A stretch of 64,000 bases of DNA from Bradyrhizobium guangdongense (GTDB taxonomy: Bacteria > Pseudomonadota > Alphaproteobacteria > Rhizobiales > Xanthobacteraceae): positions 7,033,501 to 7,097,500 of the forward strand of contig NZ_CP030051.1 of NCBI RefSeq assembly GCF_004114975.1, read 5' to 3'. The notes under the pieces were generated by a model. That model worked only from the letters and a program-made list of their open reading frames with translations, had not been told where the DNA came from and did no database searches. Positions 36,393 to 45,459 of this stretch are shown piece by piece (the first letter of the stretch is position 1; each line of letters opens with the position of its first letter). The position numbers and the translations under genes are program-made.

Positions 36393-36871
36393 GATGTCTG
36401 CTCGTTGCTCCCAATGAATTGCAACACGACCTCGCGCCGGTGCGGCCGCGCGCGATGCTCTATCAGATAGATCGCCTGCCAGGTCCCGAGCGCGAGCTTG
36501 CCGTTCAGGACGGGGACCTGCAGCGAGGGTCCGGTCAGCATCGTCTTGATGTGGGCCGGCATGTCGTCCGGCCCCTCAGTATCATGCGTCCACGGCACGT
36601 TTTCAGGCGCGAGCCGCGCAAGCGCGGTAGTGAGATCCACGAGGACGGACGGATCGGCATTTTCCTGGATCGTCAGCGACGCCGAGGTGTGGCGGATGAA
36701 TAGCGTCAGCGGGCCATCGCGCGCGCGGGCTTCAGCGACAAATTTTACAACCTCGCTGGTGAGATCGGTGAAGCCGCGGCCTTGCGTCTGCACCGTGAGC
36801 AGCGAGGAGACGATCGCCGTGGCTTGCACCGACGATGGCGCCGAGCGCGTGATGGATTTGGCTGATGTCAT
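36386..36871 (-). CDS. YjbQ family protein (UPF0047)
   Basis: 161 residues from the ATG at 36871 (GAGAGACG upstream); the frame stays open upstream through a repeat but is not expected to be coding. Family signatures: LFIRHTSASLTIQENADPSV and PWTHDTEGPDDMPAHIKTML, then LGTWQAIYLIEHRARPHRR. YjbQ proteins are small trimeric enzymes; E. coli YjbQ shows weak thiamine-phosphate synthase activity in vitro, with unclear physiological role. Confidence 0.93.
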   Translation of the reverse strand: MTSAKSITRSAPSSVQATAIVSSLLTVQTQGRGFTDLTSEVVKFVAEARARDGPLTLFIRHTSASLTIQENADPSVLVDLTTALARLAPENVPWTHDTEGPDDMPAHIKTMLTGPSLQVPVLNGKLALGTWQAIYLIEHRARPHRREVVLQFIGSNEQTSK

Positions 36872-36898
36872 GAAACGTCTCTCAACGCGATAGCTGCC

Positions 36899-36997
36899 GT
36901 AGGGGTGGGCAAAGGCGTTCTTACGCCGTGCCCACGATGTTTCCTTCAATCGCCAAAAAGACGTGGGCGCGTCGCTTCGCGCCTTTGCCCGCCCTAC
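36899..36997. repeat. interspersed palindromic repeat (GTAGGG-TGGGCAAAGGCG type)
   Basis: GTAGGGGTGGGCAAAGGCG at the left is the inverse of CGCCTTTGCCCGCCCTAC at the right; GCCGTGCCCACG and ACGTGGGCGC pair inside. This unit type is frequent in Bradyrhizobium genomes as I recall. It lies directly in front of yjbQ. Confidence 0.7.
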
Positions 36998-37031
36998 GAG
37001 AACTCAACACGCGGATGGCGCGAACGGGTCC

Positions 37032-37565
37032 TCAAATCTTGCCCGATACGTCCTTCTGCACGCGATTGGCCATGTCGATCAGCCGGCGCCACGCTTTTTC
37101 CAGGAACGACATTGCGCGGTCGAGGTCCTGGTCACTCGGCAACGGGATCTCGAGCTTGCGGTCACCCTCGGCGACCTTCGGTTCTCGTGTTTGCGGCTCG
37201 GCCTTCTTCAGGGAATCGGATTTCGGCAGCGCTTCGTCGATCTTGCCTGATACGGTCGGCCCGGCCGCGAGCTCTCCCTTGAGCTTCTCGACCTCGGCCT
37301 GGAGCCGGCCGATCTCCGCATCGAGCGCGGAGCGTTCGTCGGGCACGGCGTAGCATGCCCAGCCGGCCTCGTTCTTGGTGCAGGTCGAGACCGCGCCGGT
37401 GCGGGTGTCGAGCCGCAGCACGCCCTCCGGGATCGGCGTCATGGTGTAACGACCGTTGTCGCCGTCTGGCGCGGATTGCGCGGCAGCCGCACCCCCGCTG
37501 GCCGCCACCGCAGCGAGGACCGCCGCCGCAAGCCACGATGTTGTGGATGATTTAACAGATCTCAT
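37032..37565 (-). CDS. exported coiled-coil hypothetical protein
   Basis: 177 residues from the ATG at 37565. Signal peptide (residues 5-30, cleavage near GAAAAQS), a short domain with two Cys (VSTCTKNEAGWACYAVPDERS), a coiled coil of about 25 residues (LDAEIGRLQAEVEKLKGELA), a Lys/Pro-rich linker and an amphipathic C-terminal helix (RAMSFLEKAWRRLIDMANRV). Possibly periplasmic, with envelope interaction. Function unknown. Confidence 0.65.
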   Translation of the reverse strand: MRSVKSSTTSWLAAAVLAAVAASGGAAAAQSAPDGDNGRYTMTPIPEGVLRLDTRTGAVSTCTKNEAGWACYAVPDERSALDAEIGRLQAEVEKLKGELAAGPTVSGKIDEALPKSDSLKKAEPQTREPKVAEGDRKLEIPLPSDQDLDRAMSFLEKAWRRLIDMANRVQKDVSGKI

Positions 37566-37951
37566 CGCGCTCTCCACCACGCCGCACGGGTGGCACATCC
37601 CATCGGAATTCTACACCCCGCCGGGCGACGGCGCATCGCCGATCAGCTGGAGCCGCCGCAAAAAGCCGCAGCTGCGAAATCAACGGAAGCGGCCGTCAGT
37701 TTGATCCCGAAAGCTGCGCCAAATGTCAGCCGTATCGGCGGATCGCGCGCAAGGCTGCTGCGGTGCGGCGTCACGCTGTGTGCAGCACTGGCGTGCAAGG
37801 CGATATCTTCAACAAAGTCAGGTACATAGCAGAAGACGACGCGATCGTGACTTGGCTTGACTTGATTATGTGCGGTCAGTATGGTCCGCGCGGCTTTTGA
37901 GGGTGGCGGGCGTAATTTCCATTCAACCGCAGCGTTTCGGGTCTTCGTGGC
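37566..37951. other. intergenic region upstream of atp operon
   Basis: About 385 bp between divergent genes. No convincing ORF. The right part carries the sigma70-like promoter at 37857. Confidence 0.5.
37857..37885 (+). promoter_or_regulatory. sigma70-type promoter of the F0 operon
   Basis: TTGACT and TATGGT are separated by exactly 17 bases, placing the transcript start near 37892, about 60 bp before atpI. Both boxes match the consensus at most positions. Confidence 0.6.
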
Positions 37952-38326
37952 ATGGCTCAAGACACGGGGCACGGCGAGAATGGAGATCGCGATAGATCGC
38001 TCGAGGAAGCTGCGCTTTCCGAACGGCTCGGAAATCTTGATCAGCGGTTGTCCGAATTACGCGGCCGCCACATCAAGACTGAGCAACCCGCAGGTGACGG
38101 TGGAGACGGAGCGGCCAGAGCCTCGGCGATGGCGCTTGGTTTTCGGTTATCCTCCGAGTTGATCGCCGGGGTCGTGGTCGGAGCGGGGATTGGCTGGGGT
38201 TTCGACCGCTTGCTGTCGACGTCGCCTTTCGGATTTATCGTGTTCACGCTGCTGGGCTTCGTGGCCGGCGTGGTGAATGTGGTGAGATCGGCGGGCGCGG
38301 GTCAGAACAGGCGCGGTGGTTCTTGA
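37952..38326 (+). CDS. atpI: AtpI/AtpZ-like protein of the F0 operon
   Basis: 124 residues. A charged N-terminus (about 55 residues) is followed by two membrane segments: LSSELIAGVVVGAGIGWGFD and FGFIVFTLLGFVAGVVNVV. This size and hairpin topology are typical of AtpI, which assists assembly of the c-ring and magnesium supply in some bacteria. First gene of the operon. Confidence 0.9.
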   Translation: MAQDTGHGENGDRDRSLEEAALSERLGNLDQRLSELRGRHIKTEQPAGDGGDGAARASAMALGFRLSSELIAGVVVGAGIGWGFDRLLSTSPFGFIVFTLLGFVAGVVNVVRSAGAGQNRRGGS

Positions 38327-38436
38327 GGCCGATCCGCAGGAGGAATTGATCGCGCCGGTTTCGCCGGCGCGGGCCGGCCCGGCCGGCAGACCGAGACCAG
38401 CCGGCATTGCCCGGCAGACCAAGAGATGCCGCGCCG

Positions 38437-39186
38437 ATGAAAATCGATCCGATCCACCAGTTCAACATCGAGCCTCTCTTCACGATCGGCCATATCGGCA
38501 ATCACACGATCGCCTTCACCAATTCGTCGCTCTATATGCTGGTGGCGGTCGCCATCATCTCGATCCTGATGCTGGCCAGCGGCAGCCAGCTCGTTCCCGG
38601 CCGCCTGCAGTCGGTCGCCGAGATCTCCTACGAGTTCGTCGCCTCGACGATTCGTTCGACGGCCGGCGCGGAAGGCATGAAGTTCTTCCCGCTGGTGTTC
38701 TCGCTGTTCATGTTCCTCTGCGTCTCGAACTTGGTCGGCGTCATTCCCTATACCTTCACGATCTCGAGCCATCTGATCGTGACCGTGGCGCTCGCGCTGT
38801 TGGTCTTCTTCACGGTGCTGATCTACGGCGTCGCCAAGAACGGCCTGAAGTTCTTCAAGATTTTCGTTCCTCACGGCGTCCCCGGCTACATCCTGCCGCT
38901 GGTCATGTTCATCGAGGTCCTGTCGTTCTTCCTGCGGCCGGTCTCGCACAGCGTCCGTCTGTTCGCCAACATGCTGGCCGGCCACATCGCGCTGAAGGTG
39001 TTCGCAGGCTTCGTCGCCATGCTCGGCTTCTCGCTCGGCGCCATCGGCTGGGTCGGCGGCGTGCTGCCGCTGGCGCTCACGATCTCGCTTTACGCTCTCG
39101 AGATTCTGGTCGCGTTCCTGCAAGCCTATGTGTTTGCGATCCTGACCTGCATCTACCTCAACGACGCCATTCATCCGGGACACTGA
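38437..39186 (+). CDS. atpB: F0F1 ATP synthase subunit A
   Basis: 249 residues from the ATG at 38437. Polytopic subunit of the proton channel. IDPIHQFNIEPLF at the start is typical of Rhizobiales. The essential Arg is in VSHSVRLFANMLAGHIALKV, and the C-terminal segment LEILVAFLQAYVFAILTCIY lines the half-channel. F1 genes are not in the window, as usual for split operons in this order. Confidence 0.96.
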   Translation: MKIDPIHQFNIEPLFTIGHIGNHTIAFTNSSLYMLVAVAIISILMLASGSQLVPGRLQSVAEISYEFVASTIRSTAGAEGMKFFPLVFSLFMFLCVSNLVGVIPYTFTISSHLIVTVALALLVFFTVLIYGVAKNGLKFFKIFVPHGVPGYILPLVMFIEVLSFFLRPVSHSVRLFANMLAGHIALKVFAGFVAMLGFSLGAIGWVGGVLPLALTISLYALEILVAFLQAYVFAILTCIYLNDAIHPGH

Positions 39187-39240
39187 GCGGTCCGGGGAAT
39201 TTCCACCCACAAACCCTATCTTTCTTTCAAGGAGTCTAAA

Positions 39241-39468
39241 ATGGACGCGACAGCAGCAAAACTCATCGGCGCGGGCATCGCGTGCATCGGCATGGGCGGT
39301 GCGGGCGTCGGCGTGGGCGTGATCTTCGGCAACTACCTCGCCGCAGCCGTCCGCAACCCGTCTGCCGCGCAGGGCCAGTTCGGCAACCTGATCTTCGGCT
39401 TCGCCGTGACCGAAGCGCTCGGCATCTTCTCGCTGCTGATCGCGCTGCTTCTGCTGTTCGTTTTCTAA
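39241..39468 (+). CDS. atpE: F0F1 ATP synthase subunit C
   Basis: 75 residues, strong site AAGGAGTC. Two membrane helices joined by the polar loop RNPSAA; the proton-carrying Glu is in GFAVTEALG. Glycine repeats [18 protein letters not shown] build the ring. It would be needed in about ten or more copies per complex, consistent with its good ribosome site. Confidence 0.97.
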   Translation: MDATAAKLIGAGIACIGMGGAGVGVGVIFGNYLAAAVRNPSAAQGQFGNLIFGFAVTEALGIFSLLIALLLLFVF

Positions 39469-39529
39469 AGAACGACTTCTTTCGCGCCGCTTCATCCGAA
39501 GCGGCGCGTGACAGCAACAGGAGTACTCC

Positions 39530-40096
39530 ATGGCCGAGAGTCATGGCGGCGCGAAAGGTCCCGAGACCAGCGCTCACACCGAAGCCGATGGCGGTCATCA
39601 CAGCGGCGCGTTTCCGCCGTTCGAGAGCAGCACCTTCGCTTCGCAGCTGGTGTCGCTCGCGATCTTCTTCGTCCTGCTTTACGTGATCGTGTCCAAGCTC
39701 GCTCTGCCGAAGGTCGGCGGTGCGATCGAGGCGCGCCAGAACAAGATCGAGGGTGACCTCGCCGAGGCGCAGAAGCTGAAGGACCAGTCAGAAGCGGCGC
39801 TGAAGGCCTATGAAGGCGAACTCGCTTCGGCGCGTTCGCGGGCACAGGCGATCGGCAACGAATCCCGCGATCAGGCCAATGCGCAGGCGGAAACCGAGCG
39901 CAAGGCCCTGGAAGAGCAGCTGGCGAAGAAGCTCGCCGAGGCGGAAAAAACCATCGCCTCGACCCGCGCGAACGCCATGAGCAACGTCCGCGGCATCGCG
40001 GCCGATGCGGCCGGCACCATCGTCCAGCAGCTCACCGGCGTCGTTCCGGATGCGGCCTCGGTCAGTGCTGCCGTTGATGCGTCCTTGAAGGGTTAG
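39530..40096 (+). CDS. atpF2: F0F1 ATP synthase subunit B'
   Basis: 188 residues (also labelled atpG or atpX in some genomes). A 40-residue hydrophilic extension precedes the single membrane segment [19 protein letters not shown]; then a long charged helix ([20 protein letters not shown]) pairs with subunit b to form the peripheral stalk, as in photosynthetic and other Alphaproteobacteria with two b-type subunits. Confidence 0.93.
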   Translation: MAESHGGAKGPETSAHTEADGGHHSGAFPPFESSTFASQLVSLAIFFVLLYVIVSKLALPKVGGAIEARQNKIEGDLAEAQKLKDQSEAALKAYEGELASARSRAQAIGNESRDQANAQAETERKALEEQLAKKLAEAEKTIASTRANAMSNVRGIAADAAGTIVQQLTGVVPDAASVSAAVDASLKG

Positions 40097-40101
40097 TCGA
40101 C

Positions 40102-40587
40102 ATGTTCTTCGATCCTGAAACCTGGGTCGCCATCGCCTTCGTCGTCCTGATGGTCGTGTTCGGCTATCTCGGGGTCTTCAAGAAGGCGATGGCTGCGCTC
40201 GACCATCGCGCCGAGCGCATCAAGGCCGAGCTCGACGATGCGACGCGCCTCAAGCAGGAAGCTGCCAAGGTGCTCGCGGATTACAAGGCGCGCAGTGCCG
40301 CGGCCGAACGCGAGGCCGCCGACATCATCGCCAACGCCAAGTCGGAAGCCGAGCGCATCGCGACCGAGGCCAAGGCGAAGATGGAAGACTTCGTCGCCCG
40401 CCGCACCAAGACCGCGGAGAGCAAGATCGCGCTCGCCGAGGCCCAGGCGCTGGCCGACGTCCGCGCCGCAGCCGCGGAAGCCGCCGTCCAGGCCGCCTCC
40501 ACGATCCTGTCGCAGTCGGTCAGGGGCCAGGTCGCCGACGATCTGCTCGCCAAGGGCATCACCGAGGTTCGCCAGAAGCTGAACTGA
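40102..40587 (+). CDS. atpF: F0F1 ATP synthase subunit B
   Basis: 161 residues. N-terminal membrane segment [19 protein letters not shown] followed by a continuous heptad-like helix ([20 protein letters not shown]) ending in a short hydrophobic C-terminus that contacts F1. Starts 5 bp after the b' stop. Last gene of the operon; strong terminator follows. Confidence 0.95.
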   Translation: MFFDPETWVAIAFVVLMVVFGYLGVFKKAMAALDHRAERIKAELDDATRLKQEAAKVLADYKARSAAAEREAADIIANAKSEAERIATEAKAKMEDFVARRTKTAESKIALAEAQALADVRAAAAEAAVQAASTILSQSVRGQVADDLLAKGITEVRQKLN

Positions 40588-40608
40588 GGGCAGACGCTCA
40601 CACCCATC

Positions 40609-40640
40609 AAAAAGCCGGCGCTGATAGCGTCGGCTTTTTT
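40609..40640 (+). terminator. terminator of the atp operon
   Basis: AAAAAGCCGGCGCT pairs with AGCGTCGGCTTTTT (one mismatch) around GAT and ends in a T-run. Confidence 0.9.
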
Positions 40641-40665
40641 GTTGCCCACACGGCTACCAAATGCA

Positions 40666-40775
40666 GTTGTCGTCGCCCGGCTTGACCGGGCGATCCAGTA
40701 GACCGAGACTCCTCGGTTCCGGCCCCGCTATCTCTGGAATACTGGATTGCCCGCTTTCGCGGGCAATGACAGTTG
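40666..40775. repeat. interspersed palindromic repeat (CGCCCGG...GATCCAGTA type)
   Basis: GTCGTCGCCCGG, CCGGGCGATCCAGTA and the mirrored TACTGGATTGCCCGC with GCGGGCAATGAC form nested inverted repeats. I recall very similar units scattered through Bradyrhizobium chromosomes. It separates the atp terminator from the next convergent gene. Confidence 0.7.
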
Positions 40776-40796
40776 AACTTTTGGCGCGACCTCGCC

Positions 40797-41444
40797 CTAC
40801 TTCTTCCGCCGCGGCTTCGGCTCGGGCGCCAGCGCCTGCGGGTCGAAGCCGACATAGAAGATGTAGGAATCGGCGACTGCGGCTGATGGCACCGGATAGG
40901 ACAGATCCTCGGCGACGAAGGTGAAGGGCACGCTGCCGTCCTCCGACATCTGGACCGTGGTCCGGTACGCCTTCGAGGCGATCACCTTCTCGCCGACGCC
41001 GCCCTGCACCACGGCGACGCGCAGGGGAACCTCGACCGTGGGAGGCGCGCCGGCAGGCCCCGCGATGACGCGGCCCTGGATGCCGATGCGCGCGGTGATC
41101 TCGCCACCGTTGCGAACGCATTCACGTGCCATCTTGCTGATCGTGGCCTGGAAGCGGACGTCGTTGCCGACGGCCGGCTTGCCGGTCGCCCCGACGCCGT
41201 AGGTCGACGCGCCGGCGCGCACCGTGACCTGCGGACAATCGATGTCGTCATCGGCCGGCTGGCCCGGTGCAGGCGCCGGCTTGGCTTGGGCTGGCTCGTC
41301 CGATTTGCCGCCGAACAGGCTCTTGAATCGGTCCGTCAATGACTGCGCCGCAACCGGCGACACAGTCGCAAACGAGATCGAGAGCGCCAGCGCGATCACC
41401 GGGCCCCGCCGCAGCGCATTCCGCAATGATCGAAGCTCATTCAT
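40797..41444 (-). CDS. exported hypothetical protein
   Basis: 215 residues. Signal peptide (hydrophobic residues 14-30, cleavage near PVAAQS), then a Pro/Ala-rich linker and a beta-rich domain: DIDCPQVTVRAGASTYGVG, RARIGIQGRV-type strands, and PLRVAVVQGG. Cys58 and Cys98 may pair. The Pro/Lys-rich C-terminus ends PKPRRKK. Looks like an envelope lipoprotein-like domain without a lipobox. Function unknown. Confidence 0.65.
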   Translation of the reverse strand: MNELRSLRNALRRGPVIALALSISFATVSPVAAQSLTDRFKSLFGGKSDEPAQAKPAPAPGQPADDDIDCPQVTVRAGASTYGVGATGKPAVGNDVRFQATISKMARECVRNGGEITARIGIQGRVIAGPAGAPPTVEVPLRVAVVQGGVGEKVIASKAYRTTVQMSEDGSVPFTFVAEDLSYPVPSAAVADSYIFYVGFDPQALAPEPKPRRKK

Positions 41445-41561
41445 GAACGGCAGTACTCCATGGCAAGGTTCCGGCCGATCGGCCGGCCTGCGGGTTATAT
41501 CGCCAAAATCGGCGATCCCAAGGCAGCAAAAGGTGGTGATCCCGTCACGCGGCGGCCCGGC

Positions 41562-42149
41562 TCAACCGCGGAAATCCTCATGCAGCAGGCCGAACAGCAA
41601 GTGGTCCTGCCAAATGCCGTTGATGCAGAGATAGCGGCGCGCCAACCCTTCGCGGGAGAAGCCGCACTTCTCCAGGACCCGGATCGACGGCGCATTGGTC
41701 GGAATGCAGGCGGCCTCGACCCGGTGCAGATTGAGCTCGCCGAACAGCGTCGGCAACAGCACCCGCAGCGCCGCGGTCATGTAGCCGCGATGGGCATGGG
41801 GCTGGCCGACCCAATAGCCGATGGTGCCGGCCTGGACGATGCCGCGACGGACATTGGCGAGCGTGATGCCCCCCACCATGGCGCCGTCGAGCTCGCGGAA
41901 GATCAGGAACGGATAGGAGCGGTCCGCGGCGATATCCTCCGAATAGCGGCGCAGGCGGCGGCGAAAGCCGGACCGGGTCAGATCGTCCGACGGCCAGATC
42001 GGCTCCCAGGGCGTCAGGTAATCGCGGCTGGTCTCGCGCAAATGCGCCCATTGCAGAAAGTCCGACATCTGCGGCGCGCGCAGCAGCAGCCCATTGCCGC
42101 GGGGCGCGAGGGCGGCGGGTCCACTGGATGGCAGGCGAAAGAGGGCCAT
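41562..42149 (-). CDS. GNAT N-acetyltransferase, RimJ/RimL type
   Basis: 195 residues. N-terminal RimJ-like start LLLRAPQMSDFLQWAHLR, then GTIGYWVGQPHAHRGYMTAAL (acetyl-CoA binding loop), RVEAACIPTNAPSIRVLEKCG and FSREGLARRYL. Acceptor unknown; the RimJ group acetylates protein N-termini. It is the last gene of the thrC-M16 unit, 56 bp downstream. Confidence 0.9.
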   Translation of the reverse strand: MALFRLPSSGPAALAPRGNGLLLRAPQMSDFLQWAHLRETSRDYLTPWEPIWPSDDLTRSGFRRRLRRYSEDIAADRSYPFLIFRELDGAMVGGITLANVRRGIVQAGTIGYWVGQPHAHRGYMTAALRVLLPTLFGELNLHRVEAACIPTNAPSIRVLEKCGFSREGLARRYLCINGIWQDHLLFGLLHEDFRG

Positions 42150-42205
42150 GGTGATGCTTCCCGGGGCGGGCGGTCCGTTGCGCAGCTGTTATTGCAGCCG
42201 CGCCT

Positions 42206-43495
42206 TTAGTGGAGCCGAGCTTTGACGCGCGCCCGGGTCAATCCTTCCGCAAAAGACACCGCCGTGTCCAGACCCCTGCCGCTGCCCAATGCGACAACCG
42301 CAGGCCGGCTGCGCGAAAGCAGTGCACGCGCCGCATCGCGGGTCGATTCGATGCTGACGGCGTCGATTCGGGCCACCAGCTCCTGCACCGTCTGTGGCCG
42401 CCCGTAGGCCAGCACGTGCCTGGCGAGCTGCTCGGCACGCGAGGAGCAGCTTTCCAGCGCCATCAACAGACCTGCCTTCATCTGCGCCTTGGCGCGAGCG
42501 ATCTCGGCCTCGGTCAGCGTCTCCACCGAATCGTTCATGATGTCGACCACGACCTCCATCATTTCAGGCGCATCGGCCGGATCGGTGCCGGTGTAGAGCC
42601 CGAAGAAGCCGGTGTCGCTATAGGGCGCGTGGAAGGTGTAGATCGAGTAGCAGAGGCCGCGCTTCTCGCGCACCTCCTGGAACAGCCGCGACGACATCCC
42701 GCCGCCGAGGATGTTGGTGAACACCTGGAGCGAGAACAGCGACAAATCGGTCTGCGGCACGCCTTCCAGCGCCAGCGTAAGATGCGCCTGTTCGAGCTCG
42801 CGATGGACGACTTTGGCACCGCCCTTGCCGAACTGGGCGGCCTGCGGCTTCGGTCCCGGCATTGCGTCGAAGCTCGCAAAGCGCCTCTCGGCCTCGGCAA
42901 CGACCTGGCTGTGGTCGACTGCACCGGCTGCCGCCACGACCATGTCCGGGCCGCGATAATGCGTCGACAGATAATTGCGCAGCGAATCGCGGTTGAAGCT
43001 TTTGAGCGTCTTGGCGGTGCCGAGCAGCGAGCGCCCCATCGGCTGGTCGGGATAGCAGAGCTCGTTGAGATGCTCGAACACGACGTCGTCGGGCGTGTCC
43101 TGGGCCGCGCCGATCTCCTGCACAATGACGCTCTTCTCGCGCTCGAGTTCGTCCGGCTCGAAGGCGGGATTGGCCAGGATGTCGGCGAGCACGTCGAGCG
43201 CCAGCGGCACGTCGGCCTTCATCACGCGGGCATAGTAGGATGTCGTCTCGGTCGAGGTACCGGCATTGAGGTCGCCGCCGACCGCCTCGATTTCCTCGAC
43301 GATCTCGCGCGAGGAGCGGCCGGTCGTCCCCTTGAACGCCATGTGCTCGAGCAGATGCGAGATACCGTGCTCGTTCGGCTTCTCGTCGCGGCCGCCGACG
43401 CCGGCCCAGACGCCGAGCGCGGCGGTCTCGAGGTGCGGCATGTTGTCGGTGACAACGGTCAGGCCGGAGGCAAGCTTGGAGATCTCGACGCTCAT
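42206..43495 (-). CDS. M16 family zinc peptidase (mitochondrial-processing-peptidase-like)
   Basis: 429 residues from the ATG at 43495, which overlaps the thrC stop by four bases. The inverted zinc motif HLLEH is in GISHLLEHMAFKGT near residue 50, with the distal Glu in the FEPDELEREKSVIVQEIGAA region. The middle TKTLKSFNRDSLRNYLSTHY and C-terminal non-catalytic domain fit MPP/PqqL-like peptidases. This thrC-M16-GNAT arrangement is common in Rhizobiales; the natural substrate is unknown. Confidence 0.93.
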   Translation of the reverse strand: MSVEISKLASGLTVVTDNMPHLETAALGVWAGVGGRDEKPNEHGISHLLEHMAFKGTTGRSSREIVEEIEAVGGDLNAGTSTETTSYYARVMKADVPLALDVLADILANPAFEPDELEREKSVIVQEIGAAQDTPDDVVFEHLNELCYPDQPMGRSLLGTAKTLKSFNRDSLRNYLSTHYRGPDMVVAAAGAVDHSQVVAEAERRFASFDAMPGPKPQAAQFGKGGAKVVHRELEQAHLTLALEGVPQTDLSLFSLQVFTNILGGGMSSRLFQEVREKRGLCYSIYTFHAPYSDTGFFGLYTGTDPADAPEMMEVVVDIMNDSVETLTEAEIARAKAQMKAGLLMALESCSSRAEQLARHVLAYGRPQTVQELVARIDAVSIESTRDAARALLSRSRPAVVALGSGRGLDTAVSFAEGLTRARVKARLH

Positions 43496-44910
43496 CCGGC
43501 AACTCCCTGCTTTGCGGCGCGGCTGACCGACAGCACGAACCGCTCCACCTCGGACTGATCGTTCTTCATCACCTTCAGATGTTCGGATTTGGTCATGAGG
43601 CCTTCGAGCCAAGCCGGCAGATGCGGCCGCTGGCCACACGCCGCTTCGACCGCATCCGGGAATTTGGCGGGATGCGCGGTCGAGAGCACGATGTTCGGCA
43701 CCGTCGTGTCGGTGGTGTCGCGGTCGGCGACCGCGAGCGCCACTGCCGTGTGGGGGTCGACGAGCTCGCCGGCCTCGCGCCAGGCGGCGCGGATCGCGGC
43801 CGCAGTCTCGGTCTCGTCGGCGCGGCCGGCGTCGAATTCCTCGCGGATCGCAGCCAGCATCGCATCGGGCAGCACGAAGCGTCCCGACTGCTTCAGCTGC
43901 TCCATCAGCCGGCGCACGGCGGGCGCGTCGCGACGGCCCGCTTCGAACAGCAGCCGCTCGAAATTCGAGGAGATCTGGATGTCCATCGAAGGCGAGGCGG
44001 TGGCGTGCACCTCACGCACCTCGTAGATGCCGGTCTTGAGCGTGCGTGCGAGGATGTCGTTGACGTTGGCGGCAATCCGCAGCGTGCGGACGGGAAGACC
44101 CATCCGCTTGGCGACGTAGCCTGCAAAAATATCGCCGAAATTGCCTGTCGGCACGATGAAGTCCACCGCGCGCGCCGGCGCGCCGGCGGCGACCGCGGAG
44201 GTGAAATAGTAGACCACCTGCGCAACGATGCGGGCCCAGTTGATGGAATTGACGCCGGAGAGAGCGGTCGCGTCGCGGAAGCGATGGTTGTTGAACATCC
44301 CCTTCACCAGCGCCTGGCAATCGTCGAAATTGCCCTCGATGGCGAGCGCGTGGACGTTGGCGGCCCCCGTCGTCGTCATCATCCGCTGCTGCACCTCGGA
44401 GATGCGCTTGTGCGGAAACAGCACGATGAGGTCGACGTTCTCCAGGCCCGCGAAGGCTTCGACCGCCGCGCCGCCGGTGTCGCCTGACGTTGCGACTACG
44501 ATGGTGGTGCGCTGGCCGCGCTTGGCCAGGACGTGATCCATCAGCCGCGAGATCAGCTGCATCGCCACGTCCTTGAAGGCGAGCGTCGGACCGTGAAACA
44601 GCTCCAGCACGAATTGATGCGGCGACATCTGACGCAGCGGCACCACCGCCGGATGACGGAAGGTGGCATAGGCCTCGTTCGCCATGCGGCCGAGCTCGGC
44701 GTCCGAAATCTCGCCGCCGACGAACGGCCGGATGATTTCAACCGCGACTTCCCAATAGGGACGACCAAAGAAGCCGGCGATGGTCTCGCACGAGAGCTGT
44801 GGCCAGGTCACCGGCACATAGAGGCCGCCGTCGCGGGCGAGCCCGGTCAGCATCACGTCGCAAAAACCAAGCTCAGGGGCCTCGCCCCGGGTCGAGATGT
44901 AACGAGTCAA
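43492..44910 (-). CDS. thrC: threonine synthase
   Basis: 472 residues from a TTG start at 44910 with GGAGGGCAG just upstream; the family starts TRYISTRGEAPELGF, so the upstream TTG at 44922 is not needed. It makes threonine from O-phosphohomoserine with pyridoxal phosphate. PLP lysine: HGPTLAFKDVAMQLISRLMD; phosphate-binding SGDTGGAAVEA; then NSINWARIVAQVVYYF and PTGNFGDIFAGYVAKRMGLP. Length fits the class II (fungal-type) enzymes. Start of the thrC-M16-GNAT unit. Confidence 0.96.
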   Translation of the reverse strand: MTRYISTRGEAPELGFCDVMLTGLARDGGLYVPVTWPQLSCETIAGFFGRPYWEVAVEIIRPFVGGEISDAELGRMANEAYATFRHPAVVPLRQMSPHQFVLELFHGPTLAFKDVAMQLISRLMDHVLAKRGQRTTIVVATSGDTGGAAVEAFAGLENVDLIVLFPHKRISEVQQRMMTTTGAANVHALAIEGNFDDCQALVKGMFNNHRFRDATALSGVNSINWARIVAQVVYYFTSAVAAGAPARAVDFIVPTGNFGDIFAGYVAKRMGLPVRTLRIAANVNDILARTLKTGIYEVREVHATASPSMDIQISSNFERLLFEAGRRDAPAVRRLMEQLKQSGRFVLPDAMLAAIREEFDAGRADETETAAAIRAAWREAGELVDPHTAVALAVADRDTTDTTVPNIVLSTAHPAKFPDAVEAACGQRPHLPAWLEGLMTKSEHLKVMKNDQSEVERFVLSVSRAAKQGVAG

Positions 44911-45055
44911 ACTGCCCTCCAAAGGCCGGCCCGACCTGAATTCTGGCCTTAAGCCTTTGATTTTACGATGTTCCTAGTTCGCCATCACAGGCGCTGCGGG
45001 CACCATAGAGTGTTTTGCGGCATCGGGAAACCGCTTCCCGGCAGCAAGCATGCCC

Positions 45056-45159
45056 AACAAAAAGGGCTGCGGCGATGCCGCAGCCCTTCTCTTGGAAGGT
45101 CTGTCGTTGATGTGTGCAGACCCGGTTTCCAGCGCGGGGCGCTTGCCCCGAAATCTCTG
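45056..45159 (-). ncRNA. candidate small RNA
   Basis: On the minus strand, transcription from the promoter at 45166-45194 would start near 45159. The transcript would contain the hairpin GGGGC-AAGC-GCCCC, then GGTCTG...CAGACC (13-base loop), and end in the terminator stem AGGGCTGCGGC/GCCGCAGCCCT with TTTTT at 45063-45059. I recognise no known RNA family. It could alternatively be the 3' UTR of the response regulator gene ending at 45460. Confidence 0.4.
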
Positions 45160-45165
45160 GTTCGA

Positions 45166-45194
45166 GCTATCGTCGCCTGTCACGAAATCGTCAA
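45166..45194 (-). promoter_or_regulatory. sigma70-like promoter of the candidate small RNA
   Basis: Minus strand: TTGACG (45194-45189), 17 bases, GATAGC (45171-45166). The -35 box matches 5 of 6 bases, the -10 box only 3 of 6. Confidence 0.35.
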
Positions 45195-45459
45195 GACCAA
45201 AAACGGCGCGCAGCGCCAAAAGTTCCAGTTTTTCCCGATTTGCCTCGGCGAAGCCGGCGGATCAAACTGGCTGCCGCGCGACACCCACTGCCGCGTTTTC
45301 CTAATCCATGATCTTGAGCGGGGAACGAACGGTTCGCCGGCCCATTGTGTCGGCGGATCCGATCAGCCGCCGTCCATGCATTGCCCGGACCAGCGGTCGC
45401 GTCGATCCATCGGCCGAGCCGGCCGCATCCTGGAGCAGCCGGCTCGGTCCCTGGCGACG

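Larger units (their letters stand above)
44911..45459. other. 550-bp intergenic region, contains candidate small RNA
   Basis: Between the thrC promoter and the end of the minus-strand response regulator. No credible ORF. A promoter-like pair, two hairpins and a strong terminator on the minus strand delimit a candidate RNA of about 105 bases; the remainder shows nothing recognisable. Confidence 0.5.

Noticed and set aside
45155..45175. GGTTCGAG resembling a tRNA T-loop
   Set aside because: No paired T-stem, no acceptor stem or anticodon arm around it.
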